The notes under the pieces were generated by a model. The model ran no database searches, was not told where the DNA came from, and saw nothing but the letters and a program-made list of their open reading frames with translations. From NCBI GenBank assembly GCA_963854735.1, contig OY978100.1, positions 992,001 through 1,056,000 of the forward strand: a DNA stretch of 64,000 bases, written 5' to 3'. Numbering within the stretch: position 1 is the first letter of the stretch; each line of letters begins with the position of its first letter. The position numbers were made by a program, and so were the translations under genes. Source of the stretch: Marvania coccoides (Eukaryota; Chlorophyta; Trebouxiophyceae; Chlorellales; Chlorellaceae). Below, piece after piece: positions 31,947-43,845 of the stretch.

Positions 31947-34900
31947 TCACTTTGCCTGGGCTAGCAGGTTTGTGAGCAGCGAGCGCCGCTCACTCTCATC
32001 TACCGTTTGATACCAGGAATAAAAGGGCAGTGACACGACGCGCCAGCCGCGCGCCTCCAGCATTTTGTTCCGCGCGACCGTGCTGCCCAGGGGCTGCAGG
32101 CCGTTGCGTGTGAAGTGGTGGGGGCCGTCGACCTCAATGGCGATGCAAACGTCAGGAAGGGCAATATCGACTGCAAATAAATGGAGGAGGGTGGGGGGAA
32201 AGAGAACGGGACGACCGTGAATCTTTACACTAGCATTTTTGGGTGGAGTTTCTTTATAATAGAAAGGAAAATCAGCTTACTGGACATGAAACCGTCAGCT
32301 GTGCAGTACTCCATGTTGTGGCTGACGCCCATTTTGTCCAGCATGAGCGCAACCTGCTTGTGAAACTCGGACTCTCTGCGCGCAGAAAAAGGCGGGGATA
32401 ACCTATGCAATTCAAAAGCTCAAACGAAAATGAAACTTCGACGCATAAAATTTATACTCACGTGACGTCCCCCACTGCGGCCTTCCACGCCTCCGTGCCC
32501 CTCTCCCGCAGACCCTCCTCCATGGGCCAGTGGCTCTGTGGGTGGCGCGCGCAATTCAGCAGCCATGCCTGGAAAACCCGATTCAGAGGGATGTTGGCGC
32601 TGGCACCGCCTTCCTCTGCCCCCAGGGGCTCCTCTAGGCCTGGCACAGTTTCTAGTGGTGTCATTGCCACCGGCGCGGTTGCGAAGCCTCCCTTGTCCAG
32701 CTTGCGCATGCAGGCTGCCCACAGCCTAGAGTCAAGCACGTCGGCAAAGGCAGTGCTCCACATGATCCCAGGGACGAGCTCCTGCACAAACGAATTAAAG
32801 AAAAAAATGCTTTCTTAATTTCAGGCGTTCTGAAGTTCGTTCCCTTTTTTACTTTGTTTACTGTAATTCACTGTACCTGCGGCACTGCACCCGCCTCCAT
32901 GCGCTGCAGCAACTCCTCAACGAGCGCCGCCATCATCTGGGGCACGGGCACGTTGAGCACGGCGAATGCGTAGATGATGAAGTAGATCTGCGCCTCCGAC
33001 AGCTCATGCGCCTGCTCCAGCGCTTGCCCAGCCACTGCCGTCATGAGGTCGGCGTGGAAATGCCGCAGCCGGGCGTAGCCGTACGCCAGGTTTGCCTGTA
33101 CATTGTGTTACGAAGGCAAAATTCAACGGAAGAAAAAAGCACGAGTTTTTGCACTGTTAAACAATATTTTCATATTATTATTTTCTGATGCACTCACCAG
33201 GTTCTGCTGGGTGAATTCCTCGATGCGGCTGACCGCCTCGGCCGCAAACTCGTCAAGGAAGTTGGCGTCGTAGTAGCTCGTTGGCTTGAATCTCGAGCAG
33301 GACCACACGGCGGTGGCAATCTCTTGCGCGATGCACAGATGCACGCGAGAGCGCAGGGACGCGACGATGGCGCTGAGGGGGTAGATGCCAGGGTTGTGCT
33401 CCAGGGTGGCCAGCGCCCAGATGTAGTTCACTAGGTGCTGCCTGCTGAAGGATCTTTCTAGCTCGGGGGTGGTCAGCCGGCGGTGCACCTCCGAAGCGAG
33501 GGCCGGCAAAAAGATCTGTGGGGAGAACGGAAAGGGAAGGAGATATTGATTACTCTGCATTGATAAAAACAAAGGTTTAGGTGGGGGGAAAGTGGTAGTA
33601 AACTTACGGGCGCGAAGGAGCTGACAGACGGGAAGACCTTGAGCACGGCAAAGCTCCAGACCGCGTTGCTGAGATTTTGAGGCGCCCACTGTTGAAGGCG
33701 TGGCAGCGAGTGAGCTATCACAGCGCGCAGGAAATCCTGGTCTGGGGGCTGACCCAGGGTGGCGTAGGCCCAGAGGAAATTTGCGACGCTCTGTGGAGTG
33801 AAAGCGTGCATGGTCTGCATCGCCTGCCAGGACATGGAAGTAAAGAGAGCAGCGTCGTATCTTTCGAGCTTAGCCAGAGCCCATGCAACGTTGCTCTGTA
33901 TAAGGGAGGAAATGGACGAGGGGGGGAAAATAAAAAAATACAAGTTTTAGAGAGGGCGGAGTGTCAAGGTTTTCAAGGTTTTAAGGTTTCATAACTTAGG
34001 CAAAAATAAGTTGAAAAGCTCCATGCAATCTTTTGTCGGGAGAAAAAAAAACAAAAACTTACCAGGTTCTGCGGGCTGAACTCCTTCATTTTGTAGAACG
34101 CCATGGCGATGAACTCGTCTAGCACCTCGTCCCCTGGGTTGATCCCCAGGTTGCCGTAGGCGTAGATGGTGTTTGAGAGGTTCTGGGCGTTGAAGGTGGC
34201 CAAGTTTTTGCGTGCAGCTGCGCCCACCGCCTTGAACAGCTCCCCGTTGGCAATGCCCAGCTTGCTCAGCCCCCACAGCGTGTTGCTGAGCGCCTGCGCG
34301 GTGAAGGTCTCCAGCTTGGCGAGCCCCGCCTGGCCGAGCGCCTCGAGGACTGAGGGCGCTATAGCGTGCTCCAGCTTGGCAAACGCGATGATGGTGTTGC
34401 TGACGTGCTGCGACTGGAAAGTAGCGACTTTGGAGGCCACCGCGGCAGCCAGCGATTCCAGCACCTGAGGGGGGGAAGAGGAAGAAGATTATTGATAATA
34501 ACATGTCTTCCAGGGCCAGAGCATTAAAAACCATACAGAACATGTAGCGTAAACACAATTTCGAAATGCGGAACCAACCTCTTCCCCAGGGTTGTAGAGG
34601 AGATGCGAGAGCGCCCACAGCGTGTTGGCCACGTTCTGCGCCACCCCAGCTTCAATCTTCCTGGGAATTTGGTCGCACAGCGCACGCATCACGTCCTCCT
34701 GCGGCAGCACGTTCATCTTCGCCAGCCCCCACAAAATGTTGGCCACGTTGCGGACGTCCAGCTCCTCTGCCCTGCGCTTGATCTCCTGCATGAGCTTGAA
34801 GAACTCCGGCGTTTGGGCGACCTGCTCGTGCATGGTGGGGGCGCCCCGCAGAGATGCCAGGCGGTGCACCGCAGTGGCCAGCGCCACGCCGTCGAACCCA

Positions 34901-35200
34901 TTGAGCTCGTACTGCACGATATTCAAAATTTCTTTGGGCTGCGTGGCCTGGGTGATGCGCTTGTTGATGTTGATTGCGCAGGCTCTGGCACTGTTGGGCA
35001 GCGCCTCCACGTGGTGCGTCTGTCTCCCGCGCTGCTGGTGCTGGTGCTGAGGGGAAGGAGCGTTGCCGGTCGTCAGCGGCGGGGCCCTTCGAACCGCTTC
35101 TGCTGGCTGCTGCGAGTTGCGGACGGAAGAGTTTTGCTGGGACGGCGGGGCAGGGCACTGAAAAGACGGTGCGTGGGGAAGGGACGCAAGCTGAATTTGC

Positions 35201-35231
<31 letters not shown>

Positions 35232-35733
35232 TGGGAGGCACCCAGTGAGGCGCAGCGGTGACTGTTCCAACTGAAGGGTTCTGCGCCCACTGGGCAGCAG
35301 CGCCTGGAGACTGGACGGGGCCTTGGAAGTGCGCAAACAGCGGAGGGGGTAACGGCGGGGGTGGGGGCAGCTGGGCGAAACCCTGCGCTGGCTGGCCTGA
35401 GGATGCAGCAATAAAAATAAATTATTTGGCGGATGAATAATCAAGAGAATCCAGCTTTCCACTGTGCCTCACAAAGCTCACCTGCAGGCCCGGGAACGGC
35501 AAACTGCATCGCCACCCCCTGTGGAGCTCCCCAAATGCTAGGATGGGAGGCAGAGTAGACAGCATAGCCGCTTTGGGGCGGAGGTGGCAGAGGCGGGGAA
35601 GGGGGTGCAGCAACGGGGACCCACTGCAGCTGGTACTGGGTTTGATGTGGCGGTTGATGCCATTGTGCGGCGCTCCCAGCTGCAGCTTGGGCCTGGTTGG
35701 GCAGCGGGGGCAGCGGCATTTGCAACGGCGGTG

Positions 35734-35811
<78 letters not shown>

Positions 35812-36333
35812 GAAAGGTGCTGGAGGCCCCACGAGTGGCTCCCTCAGGATAATATGCTGGACGCATGGCGGCGGTGGTTGGCAGAGCAGGGATCTGAAAG
35901 GTGGGAGCTTGGCTGGTCTGCGTTGAAAAAATTGCAGGCGTCGGCACAACTGGCGTGCCAGCGGTTTCCACAACATTCCTGCAAAATTATAATCAATTTT
36001 TAGTACCATTGATTAGTATAAAATAGCGAGAAAATGAGCAATAGGGGCTTGGAATGGGCAAGATTGGAGGCGCGCCAAAGGTTTGTCCCATGCCGGGACA
36101 AACGAGACGTACTGAGAGAGGCGGGGGCGCTTTGACGGGGTCTCGGCATCTGTGATGGGCAATCGGTGACGAGAGGAGCCTGCATCGCCCACCCTGGCGA
36201 CGAGGGGAGCGCGAGAGGAGCCTTGGGTCTGCTGCCTCGCAGACGGCGGTGGCGGCGGTGGCGGTGGTCTGCTGCCGCTGGGCCTGCCTACATAGTGCGG
36301 CGCCCTGGGCAGCTTCTCATCTTGTCTTGACAT
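31947..36333 (-). CDS. RAP-domain protein with FASTK/OPR-like helical repeats
   Basis: Predicted organelle RNA-binding factor acting in chloroplast or mitochondrial RNA processing or translation. Ten exons: 36333-36113, 35978-35482, 35396-34579, 34464-34063, 33895-33608, 33515-33198, 33095-32877, 32781-32462, 32375-32281, 32170-31947; all phases agree, 1133 aa. The first ~420 residues are Pro/Gln/Ser-rich, with two poly-Gln tracts. Then come repeated ~35-40-residue helical units with the signature QNxxNTLWAxxxL: NVANILWGLAKM, NVANTLWALSHL, ALSNTLWGLSKLG, NLSNTIYAYGNLG, SVANFLWAYATLG, NLSNAVWSFAVL, HLVNYIWALATLE. The C-terminal RAP domain (about residues 1060-1125) has IALPDVCIAIEVDGPHHFTR, KMLEARGWRVVSLPFYSW. 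Several introns fall right after QNL, one repeat per exon. Large families of such proteins are typical of green algae. Confidence 0.87.
35199..35223 (-). repeat. Short (CAG)n poly-Gln tract
   Basis: About eight CAG codons on the minus strand in exon 3 of the RAP-domain gene. Confidence 0.85.
35735..35808 (-). repeat. Long (CAG)n poly-Gln tract
   Basis: About 24-26 nearly perfect CAG codons on the coding (minus) strand in exon 2 of the RAP-domain gene. A pure tract of this length should be length-polymorphic. Confidence 0.92.
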
Positions 36334-36973
36334 AGCTATCAAACTGGGAAGAGTGGCGAAATGAATGGGCTAACATGAAGTTGATTGTGGGCTGGTGACT
36401 TCGAGAAACAAAATTGTGGGCACCATGGGCTCAAAATGTACATCTACATGCAATGCATACGATCTTACTGAGTACTGTATGGGGTTCTGAGCTACAAGAG
36501 GGCTCAAAGTCTGGACGGGACGACGCACGCCAAGGTTTCCAATCGAAAAATGAGTCGAGCAAGCTCTCAAAACGAAGGCTGCGGCAGTAATTTGACTAAT
36601 TGATTGCGGGGGGGAAAAACAATGGCGGAATTTTCAACCTTGGGCTGCGAGGTTGAGAGTTTCAGAGGTTTTTAGCTTGCTGCATGGAATCTTGGCAACG
36701 CCTTTTTTCGGCCCTATTTGACGCGCCAAGAACATTCTTGAGCAAGAAAATTCTGAATTTGAAAGAGGGAGAAGATGGCTTTCAGAGTGGATTCCGGACA
36801 AAACCGTGCTGCCTCGAAAAACAAAAAAAATCGAGGGAAACATACTAAGCCACGCTCTTTTAGTTTAATGGATTAAAATTGCTTACACAACACACCATTA
36901 AGATGTATACATGTTGGCACACGCGCATGTACTCTTGCATGGGCTGTCTTCATCATATTTTCACAATTCAGTT
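36334..36973. other. Intergenic
   Basis: 0.64 kb between two minus-strand genes, upstream of the RAP-domain gene. No coding potential or repeat recognised. Confidence 0.5.
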
Positions 36974-38066
36974 CTACAGCCGTAGATTTCCGCTGCCCTG
37001 CAGCGCTTCATGGCTGTAATGCCGCAGTAGTCCTCCTCCGCCGCTGCCCTCGTCGCCATCGCAGGCCACCGAGGGCTCTGTCAAGGTTTGCAGTGTCAGA
37101 ATTGGGTCGTAACATAATTTCTGTCCTCGAGGCTGCAAAACCAGAAGCTCCCCCAGCCGGTCCGCACGCACCTCGAAGTCGGGCTCCTCATCAATGTCTC
37201 GCAACGCCGTCGCCAGCTCTGCCGTTGCTGCCACCGCCTTGTGGTCTCTCAATCGAAAGCGAGAGCCAAAGAGGTGAAAATCTACTGCATGGCCCAGCTC
37301 ATGCGCCAGGATCGCCTGCCACCGCTCGGGGGGAAGCACCAGCAGGCGTGGAGCAACCACGATGGTAGATACCCGGTCTTCTACAGCTAGCCCGAAGTTA
37401 TTGTAAGGCACGCAAAAAGCAAAATGCCTGCAACACTCTCGGGCAAGCTCGCTCTCCGGAGTTTCTCCAGGTACAGGGCAAAAATTGTAGGGCTTCAAAG
37501 AGCCAGGTCGAAACGGCCCGCACAGTCCTTCTTTGTCGCCGCCTTTTCGACTGCTTTGGTAATCTTTAGCGGGGTCTCCAGGGATGCCGGAAGGCAGATT
37601 GGGTGTCACCCCGTAAACCACAAGCCTGGATTTGAAGTCTGGGTCGATTTGCTGAGCTGCGGCGGCCACCGCTTCTGCCCAATACTGTCTGATGGTATCG
37701 GGAATTTCTCGACCAGCAGGAAGCTCCACCCGCACGTATTTAGCTGCATTTGCTTGCGGTGTGCATGCCAGCACGGACAGCAACGCTGCAGCTTGGACAA
37801 CAATCCTGTGTCGCGAACAGAAGGCTTAAATTGGGAGAGGCGTCGTGAGGTTGCGGTAGACGTGTTTTCAGCACTGTAAGAGCGTACCTTCGGCTCCTGA
37901 GCGAATCGTCGAAACCTTCAATTATTTGTGGTTGTTGTGAGTGGTCTCTAGGGTGGAGAGCAGGGCATCTCAAGCGTTGGGAGTCATGCGGTCCATCCCT
38001 TGATGTAAAATGGCCAAGTGCCAGAATATTCGCCAATTTGAGAGGGGCTTGAAGATGGATCTTCAT
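36974..38066 (-). CDS. HExxH metalloprotease candidate with a twin-arginine lumenal signal
   Basis: No family recognised. Exons 38066-37888 and 37805-36974 join in phase 2; 336 aa. The intron falls between two parts of a bipartite targeting peptide: a hydroxylated, basic N-terminal ~55 residues, then SLRSRRIVVQAAALLSVLAC and TPQANAA. The RR pair before a hydrophobic core and the ANA cleavage site is the pattern of Tat-dependent thylakoid-lumen proteins. The mature part has a Cys-rich segment (GLCGPF, YNFCPVP, RECCRHFAFC), then RWQAILAHELGHAVDFHLF (zinc-binding HELGH, about residue 228) and, some 45 residues on, DFEVRADRLGELLVL, which offers the Glu/Asp third ligand seen in gluzincin-type and IrrE-like peptidases. 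The start diverges from the coiled-coil gene by 225 bp. A secreted protein with an ordinary signal anchor is the alternative. Confidence 0.62.
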
Positions 38067-38291
38067 TTTCAGTTATCTTTGACGGCATTCCTCGAGTTCT
38101 CGGCCCAATGTGTGAAGGTTTTTTTTTGTGAAGGTTTTTGTTTTCTATTGTCGAAAATAAATTTTGCCGTGGAACACCTGCCAGGCCATCAATTATTTTT
38201 TATAATATTTTATTTTAAATCGACTTGTACAGAAGAGCTAAATACTGAGAAGATACCGTGGTCTGACTACCATTTTCCGAGGATTTTGTTC
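38067..38291. promoter_or_regulatory. Divergent promoter region, metalloprotease / coiled-coil gene
   Basis: 225 bp of AT-rich DNA between outward ATGs. A plus-strand frame is open through it from an ATG at 38010, but its composition is non-coding, so it is taken as promoter and 5' UTR. Confidence 0.4.
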
Positions 38292-39523
38292 ATGAACGAC
38301 CCTCCACCGCGTGGACCGCCGCCGCGGGGTCCGCAGCAGCGGCGCAAGAAAAACTATCACAGCAACAACAGGGGTCCGCGAAACACGCAAATTTACAAGC
38401 GGCGGGCAGGAGAAGGAAATCCTGAACTCGGTTTTTTCTCGTCAGTCCCCTCCCTGAACGACCTCACACTCCAAAACCGCAAGCGCACGCGGAAACACTA
38501 TGGCGGCGGTGGAGGAGGAGGGCAGTACAGGCGCTATGGTACGCAGTTCCATCGCCCGTCTCTGCCACCGCACTATTTGGATGCCATTAGGACTCCTTTC
38601 ACCTTCGATTGGTACCCTTCCCTTCCCCCACCCTCAGGTCGCACCTCTGCGGACGGACGGGCCACCCCTATGTCTGTGCCGCGAGCACCCACCCCCGCTC
38701 GATTTCCCTTCACTGCCATCAACCCACTGGTTACTCCCACGCTGTCCGGCCATGGCGCCGATGGCGCAGCGGACAAGCTGGAGGCTGAGGGTTTCTGCGG
38801 ACAGGGTCTCGATTTTTTCGGAACCAACAACGAACAGCGTTTGGTAAGTTTGTTTTGTCTCCCGTATTTTCCCTTTCATTTATTCCCTGCTAAATATTCA
38901 CATTCTTTCTGTATTGCACCATTCAAAAATTTCTTTTTTCCCTAACATTCCTCCTCCCAAAATATTTTTTCCAGGTTTTCTATGACAGCGATGAAGGCCA
39001 CGGCGCTGAGCCCAGCGAAGGGGCCAGCCACTCCCACTCTCACTCCCACTCCCACGGCCTTAACAATGGCGAGGTGCACGAAGGAGAGGTCGCGGACAAC
39101 CAGGCTGGGGGCGCGGGGGGGCTGGAAGACGCCCATTCTAGCGGAGAAGAAAGATTCGTAGAAGAAAGGGGTGGCAGCCTCTACCTCTCCCAGAGAATCA
39201 TTCGGCGGCTGCGGGAGCGCGTGGCGCAGCAGGACGCCTACATTGCGGAGCTGGAGGACGAAAATTTAAAGTTCAAGGAGCGGATGGATCTGCTGAGTGG
39301 ACAGATTGCTAGGCAGGACGGTGAGGCTGCCTCAGGCGGTGATGGCAGCGATGAGGCTGCCGCCGCTGCTGCTCCCGCCGCTGCTGTGACTGTGCAAGAA
39401 ACAGCGGCACTGCAACAGCAGCAGCAGGAGGAGGCCGGCATTGTTTCCTACGCGGCCTCTGAGGCTGCAAAGCCAAACCTGCGATGCCCTGAGGAGACCT
39501 TGAACTCCTTGACCACCCAATGA
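38292..39523 (+). CDS. Unknown coiled-coil protein with Arg/Gly-rich N-terminus
   Basis: Not recognised. Exons 38292-38843 and 38975-39523 (phase 0) give 366 aa. The start MNDPPPRGPPPRGPQQRRKK is Pro/Arg/Gly-rich, and a (Gly)7 run follows near residue 73. Ser-His repeats (SHSHSHSHSHG) open exon 2. A single strong coiled coil, SQRIIRRLRERVAQQDAYIA continuing through ELEDENLKFKERMDLL, lies near residues 250-290, then an Ala/Gln-rich tail. The basic N-terminus and coiled coil would suit an RNA- or chromatin-associated dimer, but that is inference. The ATG at 38292 was preferred to the in-frame ATG at 38010 because the extension is AT-rich and would overlap the neighbour's 5' end. Confidence 0.6.
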
Positions 39524-40132
39524 ATACACCATCCGAGACTTGCCAACAATCCCAATCTACCAGTTCTACCTTGGTTTTTTCACCTGGTGAGGCCTGAATT
39601 TGGTCGCCTCTGCCGCATCATTATTCGATGGTTTCAAAAGAGATTCTAGAAGGAACAGTAGTCACAGAGTTTTGTGCTCGTTTGTCCATTTCCCCGTGTG
39701 CAGCATTTTCAGGGACAACAGTCGACGTGAGAAATAAACGACGACGACCGACTTCGTTTTTCAGCTGACTACTCACACAAATAACGACGACAAATTCGAT
39801 GCACTGCTACTGCCGCACTGCTGTACTTCCTCCTTCTTCCAAGACATGGCGTGGTTGATGTTGTATTCTCCTTAACACGAGCACTCGCGTGCGATATTTT
39901 GGAACCAGTATTGTAAAATGCTTAGCCCATCCAGCTCCCTCTTCTCTCTTGTATCATCTGAATGTGATTTTTGCTTGACTTGCCATTTGTTTTTGAGCTC
40001 AATTCCATTTGATTGATGCTATTTTTGTTCCTTTTTCCCCCATCACTCTCTCTCGTCATTTTGTATGTTTTGTTCCAGTCTTTTTGTCAAGTAATAGTCG
40101 TATCCAAAGTAATAAATAGAACTCTCAGTTGA
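39524..40132. other. Intergenic, convergent 3' ends
   Basis: 0.6 kb, pyrimidine-rich, with TGTAA at 39912-39916. No gene recognised. Confidence 0.5.
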
Positions 40133-42446
40133 TCAACTCTTGCACACAAACGAAGCCATGAACCCCCAATCTTCTTCAGCTTCTCTCGCACCACCTGCAG
40201 CCGTCTCTCCTTCCTTTTCTGCCAACGTGGCTCTCGACAGCAGCGCCTCCTTGCAGGGAGCAACCAGCATTTCTGCGCTGCCCCTGACGGGATCAACAAC
40301 CATCACACTGGTTTCCAGAACTCCCACAGCTGCGGTTCCGTTTTCCACTGCTGCCACTGCCGCCTGCCGCACGTTCAACCAACCTGATGCCCCGCCGCCA
40401 GCACGCAATGCATACCAGGGCAGCACAAAAAACGTCGCTTCGCCTTTAGCCGCCCCCAGCATGCTGCATGCATCCTGGCAAGCCGCAATTGGCACCCCCA
40501 ACCAATGCCGCTGCCACAAAGCTTGCATGACCCCCAGCTGCTCCAACTGCTGCCTGACTTGTGCCAGGCACGTTTCGACATCAGTTGAAGCTGGCGCTTC
40601 TGCGTTAAAAATGACTGCAGAGGGCAACTGCAGGTCCAAAATCACCGCGTCTGCAGCGTGCAGCCCGGCCCATGCTACGTCCTCCAAATCGCCACCAGGT
40701 AGCGTCAGGGTGCCAAAAATCGCGCAAAGGGCTGGCACCGTGCCTTTTAGCGCCTCCATCGCAGCACGCGCAGCAGGACTAGCACCGATTTGAGGCGAAG
40801 AGTCAAACACGATGCTTAGGCACACAGCTTGCATGGAAGGCAGCGAACCAACATAGTCGGCAGCCATGTGCCTCACTTCTTGCTGGTGCTGCAGCACCGC
40901 GCCCATGCACCCTCCAGCGATTCCCGCCGGCACCGCATCAGCAGAGCCCAGGAGATAAACTGGTCCAGGGTGGAGACATGTGGAGACCCTACGCTCCTTC
41001 AGCAGCCACGCAGGGTAGCGGAGCTGGACGTGGAGGTTCCCAGGGGGCTTGTCCCAGGGCTCTTTTGAGTCGAAAAGCCCCTGCCCCGAAAAACTGTGTG
41101 CCACACGCCGCCGGTGCCTCCAGCGTGCAGAGAGGCAGGTAACACATGCACCACCAAGGCACGCTTCCCTCCTCCCGGCGTTTCAAACTCTGTGTAGTGC
41201 ATAATGTCATTGGCGGGCGCCGCACCTGCCCCAGGATTGAGAAAATAACAGCGTTTAGTTTGCGTCATAAAATTTGACCGCATTTCCAATTATAACTGCT
41301 CTCACCTGCAAAGAACTCGAGATCGTTCTCCCCCTTGCGGCGGAACGAAGCGTGCGGCTTGGCCCGCAGTACAAACACCAGGTCTCCAGCATGCGTGTCC
41401 ACAGTCTCATCGCCCTCATCAGGGAACACCAGGCGATCGCCCTCGCGGGATCCCTTGCGCACCACCAGGTGGAAGGTCTTTTCGCTGATGTGCTCTTGCC
41501 CAGAGTAGTCGAAGCGCCGCCTCGTCAGCGTCACGGCGCGCGTGCACCCAGAGTTGAGCTTCAGCAAGTTAACTTCCACATCCCGCTGCAAAGGTGGGTG
41601 CTTGGCCAGCTTGGGCCCCTGCCGGCGCAGTCGCCGCAGTTCTGCAGCGCCGGTGGCCATGCGAGCAGATTCTTCGGGGGTTAATGGCGGCAACCCCTTG
41701 CCTGGGTTTGCTTCCATGTATTCCCTTTGAAAATGATGATTTTAGTAATGAATGCATGCTAACAAAAGGTTCAGGAATGTATATGTGCGTGGCAGTACTG
41801 CAAGTCTCTCTCCTACCTGCATTTGTCGTAGAGCGTCCGCTGGTCGTTGTCCAAAAGGAGGTCGAAGGCAGCTGCTACTTCGTGGAACCGCGCCTCGACC
41901 GCAGCCCGCTCCTCAGGGGTGTCCGTTTTGTGCTTGTCTGGGTGGTACAGCAGCGCCAGGCGCTTGTAAGCACGGCGCACCTGAGTGGCAGATGCAGCAC
42001 GATCCAGACCCAGCACCGCATAGTAATCTTTTGAAGGGTCGAATTTCCGGTCATCCAGCGCCTCTGCCTCCCCCTGTGCACGGCCTCCTTGGCTGCGAGA
42101 CTCCTTGGCCTCTTTTGCCCGCTCTTCTGGCGTTTTATACGCGTCCCCCTCTCGCTTCTTGCGCTCGGCCTCCCGCTCATCCTCCATCTTTTTCTGCTGC
42201 TCCGCTTTTTGTTTCATTTCGCCCATCATTCGAGCGAAAGCAGCGGGGTCTGTGACCTTCAGCCCTTCACCTCCCCTCCCCTGCAGCCTCCTGCGGTTGA
42301 CCTCCTCATTGCGCAAGGCAACCTCGGAGCTGGGGGTTTCTCTGCACACGCATAGGAATGGCCAAATAAACAACTGCCGAAGCACGAATAACTATTAATA
42401 TATGGGGGCGGTGAAAAAAAATAGCTCACCTCAACTGCAGCTCCAT
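40133..42446 (-). CDS. J-domain (Hsp40) protein with an unrecognised C-terminal domain
   Basis: Hsp70 co-chaperone. Proposed exons: 42446-42430, 42341-41817, 41724-41306, 41225-41144, 41093-40133; 667 aa. An N-terminal charged helix precedes the J domain, which is complete (about residues 110-180): DYYAVLGLDRAASATQVRRA, LYHPDKH with HPD intact. DnaJ C-terminal domain I follows: VEVNLLKLNSGCTRAVTLTR, DRLVFPDEGDE, GDLVFVLRAKPH. Domain II shows GQGLFDSKEPWDKPPGNLHV. There is no Cys-rich zinc domain (type B). After this come ~300 residues (SADAVPAGIAGGCMGAVLQH onward) matching nothing I know: Ala-rich, alternating strands and helices, Rossmann-like in texture. The last intron (41143-41094, 50 nt) is inferred from a frame change inside domain II; an assembly indel is the alternative. 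Confidence 0.75.
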
Positions 42447-43845
42447 TGCTTTAATCACGTTAATTATTTTTGATGTGCTTATAATTTCTCCGAAAAACAA
42501 AATAGAATTCGCACGAGGGTCGTGTTTCCGACTTGGTGAGGCCTGAGTGGCCAGTCCGATAATTTATATATAGTGACTTCCTCTCCCTCGCCAAATGATT
42601 GATTATTAACAAGCCGTTTGAGTATTGAACACACTTGTAAGAGGTCTTTGTTTTTTATTCTAATCATTTTCAGCGGTCAACGCTTGCGCCTTTTTTCGAT
42701 TTTCTGTAATTTTGTTCAATTTTCGCTTCTCCAAAGCCTTTATAATCATTTTGCAGCCTTGTGAGAAGAATAAAGAGAGCGCACAGTGTCCAGCGTGGCA
42801 GGCCCTTTCCGCAGTTTTTGCCAGAGAGGCATCCCGGATCGCAAAAAATGTTGAGCGCATCGCCGGCTCGATGAACGTTCATTACCTAGTAAAGCAGCAA
42901 ACCAGACCAATTGGATTGCGACGATTTCAGCAGGCTAGGAACATTCCGGACCCAGCAAGTTCGTCCATCTTTCATCGCCGTCTGAAATTAAAGTGTACTT
43001 TATTTGAGAAATTACCTGCTGGCTTACCTGCTGGATGTTGATCTGAATTTACCTCCAGCCTACAGTGCGCTACTCTCAGCCAAGTTAAGAAACTTTGCCC
43101 CTGGACGCCTGCGAGTCCATGCGGCATGCGGTAACGCACCCTCCCTGCCCTCCAACACTCGATTATTTCAGCTGTGTGACTGATTCGGGCTCGCATATTT
43201 CCAAAATCTTAATTTTCTCTTTCAGCATCCCTGTTTTAGATGCGCTTTCTTTACACAAACAAGTATTTTCCATAGATGCAAAACCACATTTCCACACTCC
43301 AGCGAGCAATGCATAAAGATGCTTAAATGAATTAGAGTTCGGTTTATTCCCACCGCCGAATTTCCTCCTACTCTCCACATAAAACACAAAATGAAATGAT
43401 CAAAATCTTCATGCTATCTCATTCTTCGAAAGTCAAGACACTAACTCGGATCGTATCTTCCGCTGATTGAAATGAATGGAAAAAAGAAGAGATAAAAGAA
43501 AACTGGCGGCCGTTGCTGAGATGGAGAGGCCAAATTAAACTTTGAATCGTAAGTATGGTGAAACTGTTGTACAAAAAAAAAAAGAGCATGCATGCATCGA
43601 CATATTGAAGCGAATACCAATTAAAAATTGCGCTCAAGAGAGAGAGAAAATAGAAGAAATGAATGACTACAACAAATTTAATTTTTTTTCTTTCGCACAC
43701 GACACACAACTCTCTCAAACAATGAAACATTTTTTTATTTCCAACGAACCACTTTCGCACTCACTCAAAGGAATTTCATATATCAAAGGGGATGCGATAA
43801 AGTTGAGCTAAACTAACTACCTTTATTCTGATTCCATTTTGTGAG
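42447..43845. other. Long intergenic region
   Basis: 1.4 kb between two minus-strand genes, AT-rich with poly(A)/poly(T) runs, for example 43570-43581. I see no supported gene. Confidence 0.5.

Noticed and set aside
35543..36003. Plus-strand poly-Leu and poly-Ala frames
   Set aside because: These are other-frame readings of the CAG tract of the RAP-domain gene.
38010..38291. N-terminal extension of the coiled-coil gene from the ATG at 38010
   Set aside because: The extension is AT-rich with non-coding composition and overlaps the start of the divergent metalloprotease gene.
42712..43316. Short frames in the 42.4-43.8 kb gap
   Set aside because: No domain, no plausible splicing partner and AT-rich composition.
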